64,000 nucleotides of DNA from Pseudomonadota bacterium (GTDB lineage Bacteria > Pseudomonadota > Alphaproteobacteria > Acetobacterales > Acetobacteraceae): assembly GCA_021809435.1 (NCBI GenBank), contig JAKBAD010000005.1, positions 102,953 to 166,952 of the forward strand, written 5' to 3'. The position numbers were made by a program, and so were the translations under genes. Numbering within the stretch: position 1 is the stretch's first letter; each line of letters opens with the position of its first letter. The notes under the pieces are model-generated. The model made no database searches, had not been told where the DNA came from, and saw only the letters and a list, made by a program, of their open reading frames with translations. This document shows, piece after piece, positions 44,228 to 53,474 of this stretch.

Positions 44228-44929
44228 TCAGGCGTCCTTGTAGCGATAGCCGATGCCGTAGAGCGTTTCGATCTGGTCGAACTCGCCATCGACGGTGCGG
44301 AATTTCTTGCGCAGGCGTTTCACGTGGCTGTCGATGGTGCGGTCATCGACATAGACGTTCTCGCCATAGGCGGCATCGATCAGCTGGTCGCGCGATTTGA
44401 CCATGCCGGGGCGCTGGGCCAGCGCCTTGACGAGCAGGAACTCGGTGACGGTGAGCTGGATATCCTTGCCCTTCCAGAGGCATTGATGCTTGGTTTCATC
44501 GAGCGAGAGATCGCCGCGGGTGAGCACGCTGGCCGGCGCCGCGCCCGAGGCCTCGGCGCGGGTGCTGTCGTGGCGGCGCAGCAGCGCGCGGATGCGTTCG
44601 ATCAGCAGGCGCTGCGAGAAGGGCTTGGTGATGTAATCATCGGCGCCCAGCCGCAGGCCCATCAGCTCGTCGAGCTCGTCATCCTTGGAGGTGAGCATGA
44701 TGACTGGCATGCTTGAACGGGCGCGCAGTTTTTGCAGCAGCTCCATGCCGTCCATGCGGGGCATTTTCACATCCAGCACCGCCAGGTCGGCGGGTTTGGC
44801 GAGCAGGGCCTGGAGGGCGGATTCGCCATCGGTGTAGGTGCGGACCGCGAAGCCCTCGGCCTCCAGTGTCATTTGCACGGAGGTGAGGATATTGCGGTCG
44901 TCATCGACCAGGGCAATGGTGTGTTTCAT
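44228..44929 (-). CDS. chvI: response regulator ChvI-type (OmpR family)
   Basis: A 233-residue protein. Receiver domain with acidic pair ALVDDD, phospho-acceptor in [13 protein letters not shown], conserved Lys in DDYITKPF; then a winged-helix output domain with [30 protein letters not shown] and [13 protein letters not shown]. The kinase gene follows on the same strand, and pckA lies nearby as in rhizobial chvI-chvG-pckA loci. Expected to control acid tolerance and envelope genes. Confidence 0.93.
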   Translation of the reverse strand: MKHTIALVDDDRNILTSVQMTLEAEGFAVRTYTDGESALQALLAKPADLAVLDVKMPRMDGMELLQKLRARSSMPVIMLTSKDDELDELMGLRLGADDYITKPFSQRLLIERIRALLRRHDSTRAEASGAAPASVLTRGDLSLDETKHQCLWKGKDIQLTVTEFLLVKALAQRPGMVKSRDQLIDAAYGENVYVDDRTIDSHVKRLRKKFRTVDGEFDQIETLYGIGYRYKDA

Positions 44930-44975
44930 GGGTTGGGCCTCGCACGGGGTTCTGCCCCAACGGAGTGACGGGATT

Positions 44976-45455
44976 ATGGCAAGGAATCAAGAGTATTTGA
45001 CCGAAGCGGCGGGGTTGATGCGCGCCATGCGCCAGGCCACGCTGGCCACGCTTGATAAGGGCGTGCCGTTTGCCTCGCTGGTGACCCCGGCGCTCGATGA
45101 GGAGGGCGCGCCGCTGCTGCTGCTCTCAAGCCTGGCCGCCCATACACGCCATTTGCGCGCCAGCCCGGCCTGCGCCCTGCTCATTACCGGCCCGGCCGTG
45201 GACGAAAACCCCCAGACCGCGCCGCGCCTGTGCCTGCAAGGCGAGGCCAGCCCCGTGGAGGGCGAGGCCCTGCAAGCCCGCTATCTGGCCGCGCATCCTT
45301 ATGCCGCCCGCTATATCGGGTTTGGAGATTTTGGGTTGTGGCGGCTGGCCGTGCGCGGGGTGCACTTCGTGGGTGGGTTTGGCGCGGCGGCGCGGCTGGA
45401 CTTTGCCGCGCTGCAACATGAAATTTCCCCAAACCCTGGTGCGGCGCAAGGTTGA
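44976..45455 (+). CDS. split-barrel flavin/heme protein (pyridoxamine-phosphate oxidase-like, HugZ type)
   Basis: A 159-residue protein; ATG 44976. [57 protein letters not shown] is the split-barrel N-terminus; [37 protein letters not shown] is the C-terminal block of the HugZ-like group. These bind FMN or heme. The substrate is unknown. Divergent from chvI and 72 bases before pckA. Confidence 0.85.
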   Translation: MARNQEYLTEAAGLMRAMRQATLATLDKGVPFASLVTPALDEEGAPLLLLSSLAAHTRHLRASPACALLITGPAVDENPQTAPRLCLQGEASPVEGEALQARYLAAHPYAARYIGFGDFGLWRLAVRGVHFVGGFGAAARLDFAALQHEISPNPGAAQG

Positions 45456-45527
45456 TGCGCGGGCGCTGGGTGCTTATGAAGGCCCCATCGTCTCGCGGCT
45501 TTATTAATATTAGAGAGGACCAACCTC

Positions 45528-47141
45528 GTGACCAATATTTCCGACATCACGCCCCTTCGCGATGCCGCCCCGCTTGCCGGCACGGGCGTGCGCGTCGCGG
45601 CCGAACTGCATGCCAACCTCACCGCCCCCGCGCTGGTGGCCCATGCGCTGCGCCAGGGCGATGGCCGCCTCTCGGCCGATGGCGCGCTGATGGTGCGCAC
45701 CGGCGTGCATACCGGCCGCTCGGTGGGTGACAAATTCGTGGCCGATGAGCCCGAGACCTCCGACGAGGTATGGTGGGGCAAGGTCAACCAGAAGCTGCCG
45801 CGCGAGAAATACCAGGTGCTCAAGGGCCGGGTGCAGGCCTATTTGCAGGGGCGCGAGCTGTTCACCCAAGACCTTTATGCCGGTGCCGACCCCGCGCACC
45901 GCATCAAGGTGCGGCTGGTGAGCCCGAGCGCCTGGCACGCGCTGTTCGCGCGCAACATGTTCATCCGCCCGGCGCCCGCGGAGCTGGAAAATTTCGAGCC
46001 TGATTATGTGATTTTGCACGCGCCGTTCTTCGAGGCCGATCCGGCGATCGACGGGGTGAAATCCTCCTCGGCCATCGTGCTCTCCTTCGCCGAGAAGACC
46101 ATCATCATCGCCGGCACGCAATATGCGGGCGAGATCAAGAAATCCATCTTCACGGTGATGAACTGGATTTTGCCGAGCCAGGGCCTGCTCTCCATGCATT
46201 GCTCGGCCAATATCGGGCCCGAGGGCGACAGCGCGCTGTTCTTTGGCCTGTCTGGCACCGGCAAGACCACCCTCTCCTCCGACCCCACCCGCCGGCTGAT
46301 CGGCGATGACGAGCATGGCTGGGGGCCGGAAGGCGTGTTCAATTTCGAGGGCGGGTGCTACGCCAAGGTCATCGATCTCAGCCAGAAATCCGAGCCCGAG
46401 ATCTGGGCGGCTTCGCACCGCTTCGGCACCGTGCTGGAAAACGTGGTGGCCGATGAGCGCGGCAATATCGACCTCACCGACCGCTCGCTGACCGAGAATA
46501 CCCGCGCCTGCTATCCGGTGGAATATATCCCCAATGTCGAGCTTTCGGGCCGTGGGGCGGTGCCCAAGAATGTGGTGATGCTGACCGCCGACGCGTTTGG
46601 CGTGCTGCCGCCCATTTCGCGCCTCACGCCCGCGCAGGCCATGTATCATTACCTCTCGGGCTACACCGCGCGGGTCGCCGGCACCGAGAAGGGGCTGGGC
46701 GCCGAGCCCGAGGCCACCTTCTCCACCTGCTATGGCTCGCCCTTCCTGCCGCGCCATCCGCAGGTTTACGGCAAGCTGCTGCAGAAGCTGATCAATGAAT
46801 ATGGCGCCAATTGCTGGCTGGTGAACACCGGCTGGACGGGCGGGGCCTATGGCGTGGGCAAGCGCATGTCGATTGGCCATACGCGCGCGCTGCTGCGCGC
46901 GGCGCTGGCGGGTGAGCTTGATCATGTCGAGTACCGCACCGATCCGTTCTTTGGCCTGTCGATCCCGGTTGCGGTGCCCGGCGTGCCGAGCGAGGTGCTC
47001 GACCCGCGCGAGGCCTGGGCCGACAAGGCGGCCTATGACAATGCGGCCAAGGCGCTGGTGGGGCGGTTCATCGCCAATTTCGCCAGCTTCGCCGAGCATG
47101 TGGATGATGACGTGAAGGCCGCCGCCATCAAGGCGGCGTGA
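45528..47141 (+). CDS. pckA: phosphoenolpyruvate carboxykinase (ATP)
   Basis: A 537-residue protein with GTG start at 45528, preceded by GAGAGGA. Diagnostic motifs: MVRTGVHTGRS near the N-terminus, SMHCSANIGPEGDSALFFGLSGTGKTTLSSDP (kinase-1a loop at about 240-248), and DDEHGWGPEGVFNFEGGCYAK. Converts oxaloacetate and ATP to PEP, the first step of gluconeogenesis. Ends at a strong terminator. The chvGI neighbourhood is classical for alphaproteobacteria. Confidence 0.97.
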   Translation: MTNISDITPLRDAAPLAGTGVRVAAELHANLTAPALVAHALRQGDGRLSADGALMVRTGVHTGRSVGDKFVADEPETSDEVWWGKVNQKLPREKYQVLKGRVQAYLQGRELFTQDLYAGADPAHRIKVRLVSPSAWHALFARNMFIRPAPAELENFEPDYVILHAPFFEADPAIDGVKSSSAIVLSFAEKTIIIAGTQYAGEIKKSIFTVMNWILPSQGLLSMHCSANIGPEGDSALFFGLSGTGKTTLSSDPTRRLIGDDEHGWGPEGVFNFEGGCYAKVIDLSQKSEPEIWAASHRFGTVLENVVADERGNIDLTDRSLTENTRACYPVEYIPNVELSGRGAVPKNVVMLTADAFGVLPPISRLTPAQAMYHYLSGYTARVAGTEKGLGAEPEATFSTCYGSPFLPRHPQVYGKLLQKLINEYGANCWLVNTGWTGGAYGVGKRMSIGHTRALLRAALAGELDHVEYRTDPFFGLSIPVAVPGVPSEVLDPREAWADKAAYDNAAKALVGRFIANFASFAEHVDDDVKAAAIKAA

Positions 47142-47170
47142 ATCTGAGCGTCTGGTCAAGGCTGAAACCG

Positions 47171-47199
47171 AAAAAACCCCGGCATGCCGGGGTTTTTTT
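47171..47199. terminator. bidirectional terminator after pckA and the DUF167 gene
   Basis: A-run followed by the perfect palindrome CCCCGGCATGCCGGGG (47177-47192) and seven T. It serves pckA and the convergent gene at 47198. Confidence 0.93.
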
Positions 47200-47497
47200 A
47201 TGGGTCAGGGATAAGGGGCGCGCCCTGGATGAGGAATTTCTTGTCTCTGGCGCTGGCGCCAGCGGTGAGGGCGATGGCGTCGTGCTTGATGCCGAGCCAG
47301 TGACAGAGCGCGGCGATGATCGCCTCATTGGCCTTGCCGTCTTCGGGTGCGGCGTTCACCGCCACTTTCAGCCGGGCTGAAGGCCAGCCCGGCTGGGGCG
47401 CGGCGGCCACCACCGGGCCGATTTGCACCCGCCGGGCGCCGGGCTGGGCCTTGACGGCCAGCACCAGCCCCGCCGGGGTTTGGGTGTGGAAACTCAC
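47198..47497 (-). CDS. DUF167 (YggU) family protein
   Basis: A 99-residue protein starting at GTG 47497, which overlaps the thiolase stop by 4 bases. VLAVKAQPGARRVQIG...LKVAVNAAPEDGKANEAIIAALCHWLGIKHDAIALTAGASARDKKFLI is the YggU pattern. Function unknown; a small conserved alpha/beta protein. Confidence 0.88.
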   Translation of the reverse strand: MSFHTQTPAGLVLAVKAQPGARRVQIGPVVAAAPQPGWPSARLKVAVNAAPEDGKANEAIIAALCHWLGIKHDAIALTAGASARDKKFLIQGAPLIPDP

Positions 47498-48672
47498 ACC
47501 CGCTCGAGCACCACGGCGATGCCCTGGCCGCCGCCGATGCACATGGTGACCAGCGCATAGCGGCCCTTGATGCGCTGAAGCTCATACATGGCCTTGATGG
47601 CGATGATGGCGCCCGACGCGCCGATCGGGTGGCCGAGCGCCACGGCGCCGCCATTGGGGTTCACCTTGGCTGGGTCGAGCCCGATATCATGCGAGACCGC
47701 GCAGGCCTGGGCGGCGAAGGCCTCGTTCGACTCGATGACATCCATGTCGGCGGCGCTGAGGCCAGCCCGGCGCAGCGCGTTTTGCGAGGCGGGAATGGGC
47801 CCGAGCCCCATGACCTCGGGCGCCACGCCGGCATGGCCATAGGCGACGATGCGCGCCATGGGGGTGAGGTTGCGCTTGCTCACCTCGGCGCCCGATGCCA
47901 GCACCAGGGCGGCGCCGGCATCGTTGAGCGGCGAGGCGTTGCCGGCCGTGACGGTGCCGTCTTTCTTGAACACCGGCTTGAGGCTGGCTAGCGTCTCGGC
48001 GGTGGTGTCGGCGCGTACATGCTCGTCCGTGTCGAAGATGGTCACGCCCTTGCGGCCGGGGATTTCGACCGGGGTGATCTGGTCCTTGAAATGACCGGCG
48101 GCCTGGGCGGCGGCGGCGCGTTTGTGCGATTCGGCGGCGAAGGCGTCTTGTGCCTCGCGTGTCAGACCGTATTGGGCGGCGACATTTTCGGCCGTGATGC
48201 CCATATGGCCGTTGCCGAACGGGTCATGCAGAGCGCCGACCACCATGTCGATCACCTTGCCATCGCCCAGCCGCGCGCCCCAGCGCTCGGCGGGCAGCAG
48301 ATAGCCGCCCCGGCTCATGCTCTCGGCGCCGCCCGCCACCGCGATGGCGGTGTCACCCAGCATGATGCTCTGGGCCGCCGAGACCACCGCCTGCAGCCCC
48401 GAGCCGCATAAACGGTTGACCGTAAGGGCCGGGGTGCCGACCGGGATGCCGGCATTCACCGAGGCCACACGCGAGATATAGGCGTCTCTGGGTTCGGTGT
48501 GGATGACATTGCCCATCACCACATGGCCGATATCGGCGGCCTCGATCCCGGATTTGGCAAGCGCCGCGCGGATGGCGATTTCACCCAGCTTGCTGGGCGC
48601 GACATCTTTCAGCGCCTTGCCGTAATCGCCGATCGCGGTGCGCTGGCCGGCGAGAATGAACACGTCTGACAT
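47494..48672 (-). CDS. phaA: acetyl-CoA C-acetyltransferase (thiolase)
   Basis: A 392-residue thiolase; ATG 48672 is preceded by GGAGGT. Active-site Cys in NRLCGSGLQAVVSAAQ, the second pair in NPNGGAVALGHPIGASGA (His) and TMCIGGGQGIAV (Cys). Biosynthetic thiolase condensing two acetyl-CoA, first step of polyhydroxybutyrate or acetoacetyl-CoA formation; no phaB follows, so the pathway is inferred. Located downstream of a putative structured RNA. Confidence 0.93.
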   Translation of the reverse strand: MSDVFILAGQRTAIGDYGKALKDVAPSKLGEIAIRAALAKSGIEAADIGHVVMGNVIHTEPRDAYISRVASVNAGIPVGTPALTVNRLCGSGLQAVVSAAQSIMLGDTAIAVAGGAESMSRGGYLLPAERWGARLGDGKVIDMVVGALHDPFGNGHMGITAENVAAQYGLTREAQDAFAAESHKRAAAAQAAGHFKDQITPVEIPGRKGVTIFDTDEHVRADTTAETLASLKPVFKKDGTVTAGNASPLNDAGAALVLASGAEVSKRNLTPMARIVAYGHAGVAPEVMGLGPIPASQNALRRAGLSAADMDVIESNEAFAAQACAVSHDIGLDPAKVNPNGGAVALGHPIGASGAIIAIKAMYELQRIKGRYALVTMCIGGGQGIAVVLERV

Positions 48673-48734
48673 GGGACCTCCACAGGTTATTTGATCAAAC
48701 CATAAGCCGCGCGGCCAGCGTTCGGCTATCCCCC

Positions 48735-48769
48735 AAAAAAAACCCGCCGGCACCGCACGGGCCAGCGGG
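48735..48769 (-). terminator. intrinsic terminator ending the putative RNA
   Basis: Read on the minus strand: CCCGCTGGC, 9-base loop, GCCGGCGGG (with one T-G wobble), then eight T. It lies 63 bases upstream of the thiolase start codon. Confidence 0.88.
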
Positions 48770-48894
48770 TCAAGTCAACAGGGAGGCTTCACGTCTGGGA
48801 GACGTAGGAACCAGGCACCAGCCGGATAAGGATCCGCGGTTACCAAGTCCCCTCCGGCCCGGAGGCCGGATGACATGTCCAGCTCGCACTGGAC
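48735..48894 (-). ncRNA. putative structured small RNA with own terminator, between lysR and the thiolase gene
   Basis: On the minus strand a TATATA (48906-48901) is followed by nearly continuous secondary structure: ACATGTCCAG/CTGGACATGT (48898-48873), CCTCCGG/CCGGAGG (48851-48865), CGGAT/ATCCG, ACGTCT-GGG-AGACGT near 48791-48805, and finally the terminator below. The 160 nt carry no reading frame. It could be a free sRNA or a leader that attenuates the thiolase gene. I could not match it to 6S, SRP or a known riboswitch. Confidence 0.6.
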
Positions 48895-49008
48895 ATGTTG
48901 TATATAAGCCACAATAGAGATTTTTTAAGTGTTAAAATTGTAATGCAGCTTGTCTGACGTGACCATCCGTTGCAGCCCTACCCCCCGACTCCAGGTTTTC
49001 CGCGGGTT

Positions 49009-49920
49009 TCAGCCCCGCAGACCCTTGGATTCGGCGATAGAATTTACCAAAAAGTCACGAAAAACAGCGACGCGCTTCGAGTTCCGCAGCTCTTCGGGAT
49101 AGACGAAATACATGTCGATGGTGGGTTTTTTCACCTCGGGCAGCACCGGCACCAGGCCGGTGGTGTCGTGCACCAGGTAATCGGGCACGGTGCCGATGCC
49201 CAGGCCCGAGCGGATGGCGACCAGCATGGCCTGGAGGGAGTTGACCTCGAGCACGCCCCGGCGGGGTGAGCCATCCTTGCGGCCAACCTCGCTCAGCCAA
49301 TTCACATCGGGGACCGGTGGCTTGCGGTCGCCAAACATCACCAGCTTGTGGTTATCCAGCTCCTCGACCGTTTGGGGCAGGCCGTAGGTTTTGGCGTAGT
49401 CGGCGGCGGCCCAGATCTGGTTGCGGATTTCACCCAGATGGCGCTGCACCAGATCGGGCTGGCGGGGCGGGTGCATGCGGATGGCGACATCGGCTTCGCG
49501 CATGGCGAGGTCGAGGTCGGTGTCATCGAGCAGCAGCGAGACGGTGACATCGGGGTGATGGCCCATGAATGTCTTGAGCCGGGGGGCCAGCCAGGTGACG
49601 CCAAAGGAATGGGTGGTGGTGACCTTGAGCCGCCCGGCCGGTTTTTCCTTGCTCTCGGCGAGCAGGGCCTCGGTCATGGCGAGCTTGGCGAACACTTCGC
49701 GCACCGTGCGGTTGAGCGCCTCGCCTTGTTCGGTGAGGATGAGGCCACGCGCATGGCGGTGGAAGAGCGGCACGGAGAGCGCTTCCTCGAGCGCCGAAAT
49801 CTGCCGCGAGACGGCCGATTGGCTCAGATTGAGCGTGTCGCCCGCATGGGTGAAGCTGCCTGCCTCGGCCACCGCGTGGAAGACGCGGAGCTTGTCCCAA
49901 TCCATTTTCTGCCCGGTCAT
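49009..49920 (-). CDS. LysR-family transcriptional regulator
   Basis: A 303-residue protein. N-terminal winged HTH KLRVFHAVAEAGSFTHAGDTLNLSQSAVSRQISALEE and a C-terminal periplasmic-binding-like effector domain (LKVTTTHSFGVTWLAPRLKTFM, AIRSGLGIGTVPDYLV). ATG overlaps the trxB stop (TAATG), so it is co-transcribed with trxB; this trxB-lysR pair is common in alphaproteobacteria. Effector unknown. Confidence 0.93.
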   Translation of the reverse strand: MTGQKMDWDKLRVFHAVAEAGSFTHAGDTLNLSQSAVSRQISALEEALSVPLFHRHARGLILTEQGEALNRTVREVFAKLAMTEALLAESKEKPAGRLKVTTTHSFGVTWLAPRLKTFMGHHPDVTVSLLLDDTDLDLAMREADVAIRMHPPRQPDLVQRHLGEIRNQIWAAADYAKTYGLPQTVEELDNHKLVMFGDRKPPVPDVNWLSEVGRKDGSPRRGVLEVNSLQAMLVAIRSGLGIGTVPDYLVHDTTGLVPVLPEVKKPTIDMYFVYPEELRNSKRVAVFRDFLVNSIAESKGLRG

Positions 49921-50885
49921 TATGCTGCCTCGCTGACGGGCAGCGCGTGGCCGCCCAGATATTTTTCGGCTTCCAAAGCCGCCATGCAGCCGGTACCGGC
50001 GGCGGTGACGGCCTGGCGGAAGATTTTGTCCTGCACATCGCCGGCGGCGAACACGCCGGGCACCGAGGTTTGGGTGCTGCCGGGGCGGGTGATGATATAG
50101 CCCTCGTCATCGAGCGCGAGCTGGCCCGCGAACAGCCCGGTGGTGGGCGAATGGCCGATGGCGATGAACACGCCATCCACCGCCAGCGTGCTGGGCGCGC
50201 CGGTTTTGGCGTGCTTGACGCGCAGCCCCGTGACCACTTCCGGCGTGCCACTGCCCACGATCTCCTCGATCACATGGTCCCACAGCACGGTGATCTTGGG
50301 GTTCTCGAACAAACGCTGCTGCATGATGCGCTCGGCGCGCAAAGAGTCGCGGCGATGAATGAGGGTGACGTGCGCGGCGTGGTGGGTGAGGTAGATGGCT
50401 TCCTCGACCGCCGTGTTGCCGCCGCCGACCACCGCGACGTTTTTGCCGCGATAGAAAAACCCATCGCAGGTGGCGCAGGCCGAGACGCCCGCGCCCTGAT
50501 ATTTGCGCTCAGACTCCAGCCCCAGCCAGCGCGCCTGGGCGCCGGTGGCGATGATGACGCTCTCGGCCTCGAAGATCAGCCCGCCATCGGTCACGGCCTT
50601 GAAGGGGCGCTGTGAGACATCGATCTCGGTGATGATGTCATAGAGGATTTCGGTACCGACATGCTCGGCCTGCTTGGCCATTTGCTCCATCAGCCACGGC
50701 CCCTGGATGGGCTCGGCGAAGCCGGGATAATTCTCAACCTCGGTGGTGATGGTGAGCTGCCCGCCCGGTTGCAGGCCAGCGACGAGCACGGGGGCGAGGT
50801 TGGCGCGCGCGGCATAGATCGCGGCCGTGTAGCCCGCCGGCCCCGCGCCGATGATCAATACCTTGGTCCGTTTCGCCTCTGACAT
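49920..50885 (-). CDS. trxB: thioredoxin-disulfide reductase
   Basis: A 321-residue flavoprotein started at ATG 50885. FAD motif VLIIGAGPAGYTAAIYAARANL, NADPH motif VAVVGGGNTAVEEAIYL, redox-active CATC in SACATCDGFFYRG, and the C-terminal FAD stretch VFAAGDVQDK. Reduces thioredoxin with NADPH. The frame is open further upstream, but that part is not family sequence. Confidence 0.96.
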   Translation of the reverse strand: MSEAKRTKVLIIGAGPAGYTAAIYAARANLAPVLVAGLQPGGQLTITTEVENYPGFAEPIQGPWLMEQMAKQAEHVGTEILYDIITEIDVSQRPFKAVTDGGLIFEAESVIIATGAQARWLGLESERKYQGAGVSACATCDGFFYRGKNVAVVGGGNTAVEEAIYLTHHAAHVTLIHRRDSLRAERIMQQRLFENPKITVLWDHVIEEIVGSGTPEVVTGLRVKHAKTGAPSTLAVDGVFIAIGHSPTTGLFAGQLALDDEGYIITRPGSTQTSVPGVFAAGDVQDKIFRQAVTAAGTGCMAALEAEKYLGGHALPVSEAA

Positions 50886-51183
50886 GCTGTGCTTCACCTG
50901 CTCTGCGTGGATTGCATACATATCTGTTGAGACCGGACTCATACAAGAGAGCGTTGCGTTGCGCGCATGGCGTTTGATGATCTTTTGTGCGGCGTTGGGC
51001 ATTTTTGCGGCGCGCCTCAACGATTTTACGGGCAAATATCTGAAATTATTAAAAAATTTTTGTAAGGCCGGGGTGGTTCCGGCAAAAATCATCCCCGGGC
51101 GCGGGGCGCTTTTTTTGCAAAAAACCGCCCGCGGCGGGTGTTTTTCGGCGGGATTGTTCAAAATCGCCGCCTATATCAGCGCC
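50886..51183. other. 298-base divergent intergenic region, AT-rich with hairpins
   Basis: Contains the trxB promoter region and a clearly AT-rich patch (about 51040-51065). A hairpin GCCGG (51067-51071)/CCGGC (51079-51083) and a second CCCC/GGGG (51093-51106) followed by a T-run at 51110-51116 could terminate a short transcript, but no gene is visible in front of it. Confidence 0.4.
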
Positions 51184-52170
51184 ATGACCTATCCGCGCTC
51201 AGACCATTATGACGGCAGCCATTTCTTCAACCCCGAAACCGGGCCCGGGTTTGGGCGGCGGGGCGGGTTTGTGCGCGTGCTGCGGCGGCGCTTCTCGCGC
51301 GATCCGGCGGCGTGGGCGAAATGGCCCGCGCGGGTGGATAACCAGCCCCACCCGCCACTGGGCGAGCGCGACGGGGTGAGGTTTCTCGGCCATGCGATGT
51401 TTCTCATCCGGCTGGGCGATGTGTGGGCGATTACCGACCCGATCTTCTCGGCCCGCTGCTCGCCCTCGCAAACCGTGGGGCCGCAGCGTGTGCGCGCGCC
51501 GGGGCTGGGGGTGGCGGAGCTGCCCGAGATTGGGCTGGTTCTGCTCTCGCATAACCATTACGACCATATGGATCTGGGCTCGCTGCGGGCGCTGAAGGGA
51601 CGGTTTCCGGGGGCGCGGATCATCACGCCGCTGGGCAATGGGGCGTATTTGGCGCGCAAGGGGATTGGCGGGTCGATCGAGCTGGATTGGTGGGAGAGCG
51701 TGCGGCTGGGCGCGGTGGAGGTGACGATCACCCCGGCCAGGCATTTCTCGGCCCGCACGTTGCGCGACAGGCGCAAGATGCTGTGGGGCGGGCTGGTGAT
51801 GAAGGCAGAGGGCAAAAGCGTGTATTTCGCCGGAGACACCGCCTATACGGGCGCGTTTGCCGAAATTGGCGGGCGGCTGGGGGCGCCTGATTTGGCGCTG
51901 CTGCCGATTGGTGCCTATGAGCCGCGCGATTTTATGAGGGCGGTGCATATGAACCCCGATGACGCGGTGCGCGCCTGCCTGGACCTTGGCGCCAAACGGG
52001 CGATTGGCATGCATTTTGGCACGTTTCAGCTCACGGCCGAGGAGATTGACGCGCCGGTGCGCGCCTTGGCGGCGGCGCGCGCGGCGCATGGCGTGGCGGA
52101 GGAGCGGTTTTTTACCCTCGATGTCGGGGAGAGCTGGGGGTTTCAGGGCGCCGGGGATTTGTCGGGGTAG
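51184..52170 (+). CDS. metallo-beta-lactamase-fold hydrolase (NAPE-PLD/UlaG-like)
   Basis: A 328-residue protein; ATG 51184 directly precedes the N-terminal extension MTYPRSDHYDGSHFFNPE typical of the group. Zinc-binding motif LLSHNHYDHMDLGSL, then TPARHFSARTLRDR, YFAGDTAYTGAF and IGMHFGTFQL. Substrate unknown; some relatives act on phospholipids. Its 3' end overlaps nth on the other strand by 28 bases. Confidence 0.9.
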   Translation: MTYPRSDHYDGSHFFNPETGPGFGRRGGFVRVLRRRFSRDPAAWAKWPARVDNQPHPPLGERDGVRFLGHAMFLIRLGDVWAITDPIFSARCSPSQTVGPQRVRAPGLGVAELPEIGLVLLSHNHYDHMDLGSLRALKGRFPGARIITPLGNGAYLARKGIGGSIELDWWESVRLGAVEVTITPARHFSARTLRDRRKMLWGGLVMKAEGKSVYFAGDTAYTGAFAEIGGRLGAPDLALLPIGAYEPRDFMRAVHMNPDDAVRACLDLGAKRAIGMHFGTFQLTAEEIDAPVRALAAARAAHGVAEERFFTLDVGESWGFQGAGDLSG

Positions 52171-52796
52171 GTGCACCATGGCGCACCCGGGCAGCGCCAG
52201 CATGCGGGGCCGCGAGCCTTGCAGAGATAGCGGCCGTGCAGGATCAGCCATAAATGCGCGGGCTTGAGCATGGCGCGCGGGATGCGCTTGAGCAGCGCCT
52301 CCTCGACCGCGCGCGGCGTGGCGCCAGGCGCGATGCCGGTGCGGTTGCCGAGGCGGAAGATATGGGTATCGACCGCCATGGTCGGGTGGCCGAAAATCTC
52401 ATTCAGCACCACGTTGGCGGTTTTGCGGCCCACGCCAGGCAGGGCCTCGAGCGCCTCGCGCCCCTCGGGCACCTCGCCTTCATGGCGCGCGAGCAGCTGG
52501 GCCGAGAGGGCGGCGACGTTTTTGGCCTTTGACTGCCAAAGCCCGATGGATTTGATGTAAGGCCCGATGCCCTCGGCCCCCAGCGCCGCCATCTCGGCCG
52601 GGCCGGGCGCGGCCTGGAACAAGGCGGGCGTGACCTTGTTGACCGCCACATCGGTGGTTTGCGCCGACATGACCACCGCCACCAGCAGCTGAAACGGGGT
52701 TTCATAGGCCAGTTCGGTTTTGGGGTCGGGGTTGGCGGCGGAGATGGCTGTGAGAAAGGCCGGAATATCGGCCTTTTTCATGGGTTTTTGGCTCAT
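52143..52796 (-). CDS. nth: endonuclease III
   Basis: A 217-residue protein. Helix-hairpin-helix [20 protein letters not shown] with catalytic Lys, catalytic Asp in [12 protein letters not shown], and the 4Fe-4S ligands C-X6-C-X2-C-X5-C in the C-terminal [17 protein letters not shown]. Base-excision repair of oxidised pyrimidines. ATG overlaps the upp stop by 4 bases. Confidence 0.96.
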   Translation of the reverse strand: MSQKPMKKADIPAFLTAISAANPDPKTELAYETPFQLLVAVVMSAQTTDVAVNKVTPALFQAAPGPAEMAALGAEGIGPYIKSIGLWQSKAKNVAALSAQLLARHEGEVPEGREALEALPGVGRKTANVVLNEIFGHPTMAVDTHIFRLGNRTGIAPGATPRAVEEALLKRIPRAMLKPAHLWLILHGRYLCKARGPACWRCPGAPWCTYPDKSPAP

Positions 52797-53416
52797 TTTG
52801 TGCCAAACAGCCGGTCGCCGGCATCGCCCAGCCCGGGGTGGATATAGGCGTGATCGTCAAGCTGGCGGTCGAGCGCGGCGGCGTAGATGGGCACGTCGGG
52901 GTGGGCGGCGGTGAAGGCCGCCACGCCCTCGGGCACGGCCAGCAGGCAGACAAATTTGATCCGCCCGGCGCCCGCCTGTTTGAGCCGGGTAACCGCCGCG
53001 ATGGCCGAATGGCCGGTGGCCAGCATGGGGTCGACCACCACGCACAGACGCTCGCCCAGCGCATCGGGGACTTTGAAGTAATATTCCACCGGCTCATGGC
53101 TCACGGGGTCGCGGTAGAGCCCGACATGGCCGATGCGCGCCGAGGGCACGAGGTCGAGCATGCCGTCCAAAATCCCCTCGCCCGCGCGCAGGATGGAGAT
53201 GAAGCACAGCTTCTTGCCCTGTACCTGACGGGCTTCCATCGGCTCGAGCGGGGTTTCGATGGTGACGGGCTCGAGGGGCAGGTCACGCAGCACCTCGTAG
53301 CCCAGCAGCAGCGAGATCTCGCGGGCCAGGCGGCGGAACTCGCCGGTGGTGGTCTCCTTTTTGCGCAGCAGGGTGAGTTTGTGGCTCACCAGCGGGTGGT
53401 CTATGACGGTGAACAT
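52793..53416 (-). CDS. upp: uracil phosphoribosyltransferase
   Basis: A 207-residue protein: [29 protein letters not shown] at the N-terminus, [15 protein letters not shown], the PRPP loop [16 protein letters not shown] and the uracil-binding [16 protein letters not shown]-terminus. Salvages uracil to UMP. Operon with nth. Confidence 0.97.
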   Translation of the reverse strand: MFTVIDHPLVSHKLTLLRKKETTTGEFRRLAREISLLLGYEVLRDLPLEPVTIETPLEPMEARQVQGKKLCFISILRAGEGILDGMLDLVPSARIGHVGLYRDPVSHEPVEYYFKVPDALGERLCVVVDPMLATGHSAIAAVTRLKQAGAGRIKFVCLLAVPEGVAAFTAAHPDVPIYAAALDRQLDDHAYIHPGLGDAGDRLFGTK

Positions 53417-53474
53417 TTCAATCCCTCCGGCGTTACGGCTTTGTGTAACAAGCAGGCCGGGGCTTGGCTATGGC

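Noticed and set aside
42729..44243. 504-residue plus-strand ORF
   Set aside because: Antisense of chvG; the minus frame has complete kinase motifs.
45510..47159. 549-residue minus-strand ORF
   Set aside because: Antisense of pckA, which has unambiguous motifs.
48735..48894. 6S RNA, SRP RNA or a known riboswitch
   Set aside because: No closing 5'-3' stem with central bubble as in 6S, no GGAAGGAAGCAGCC-type SRP loop, and no riboswitch core that I could recognise.
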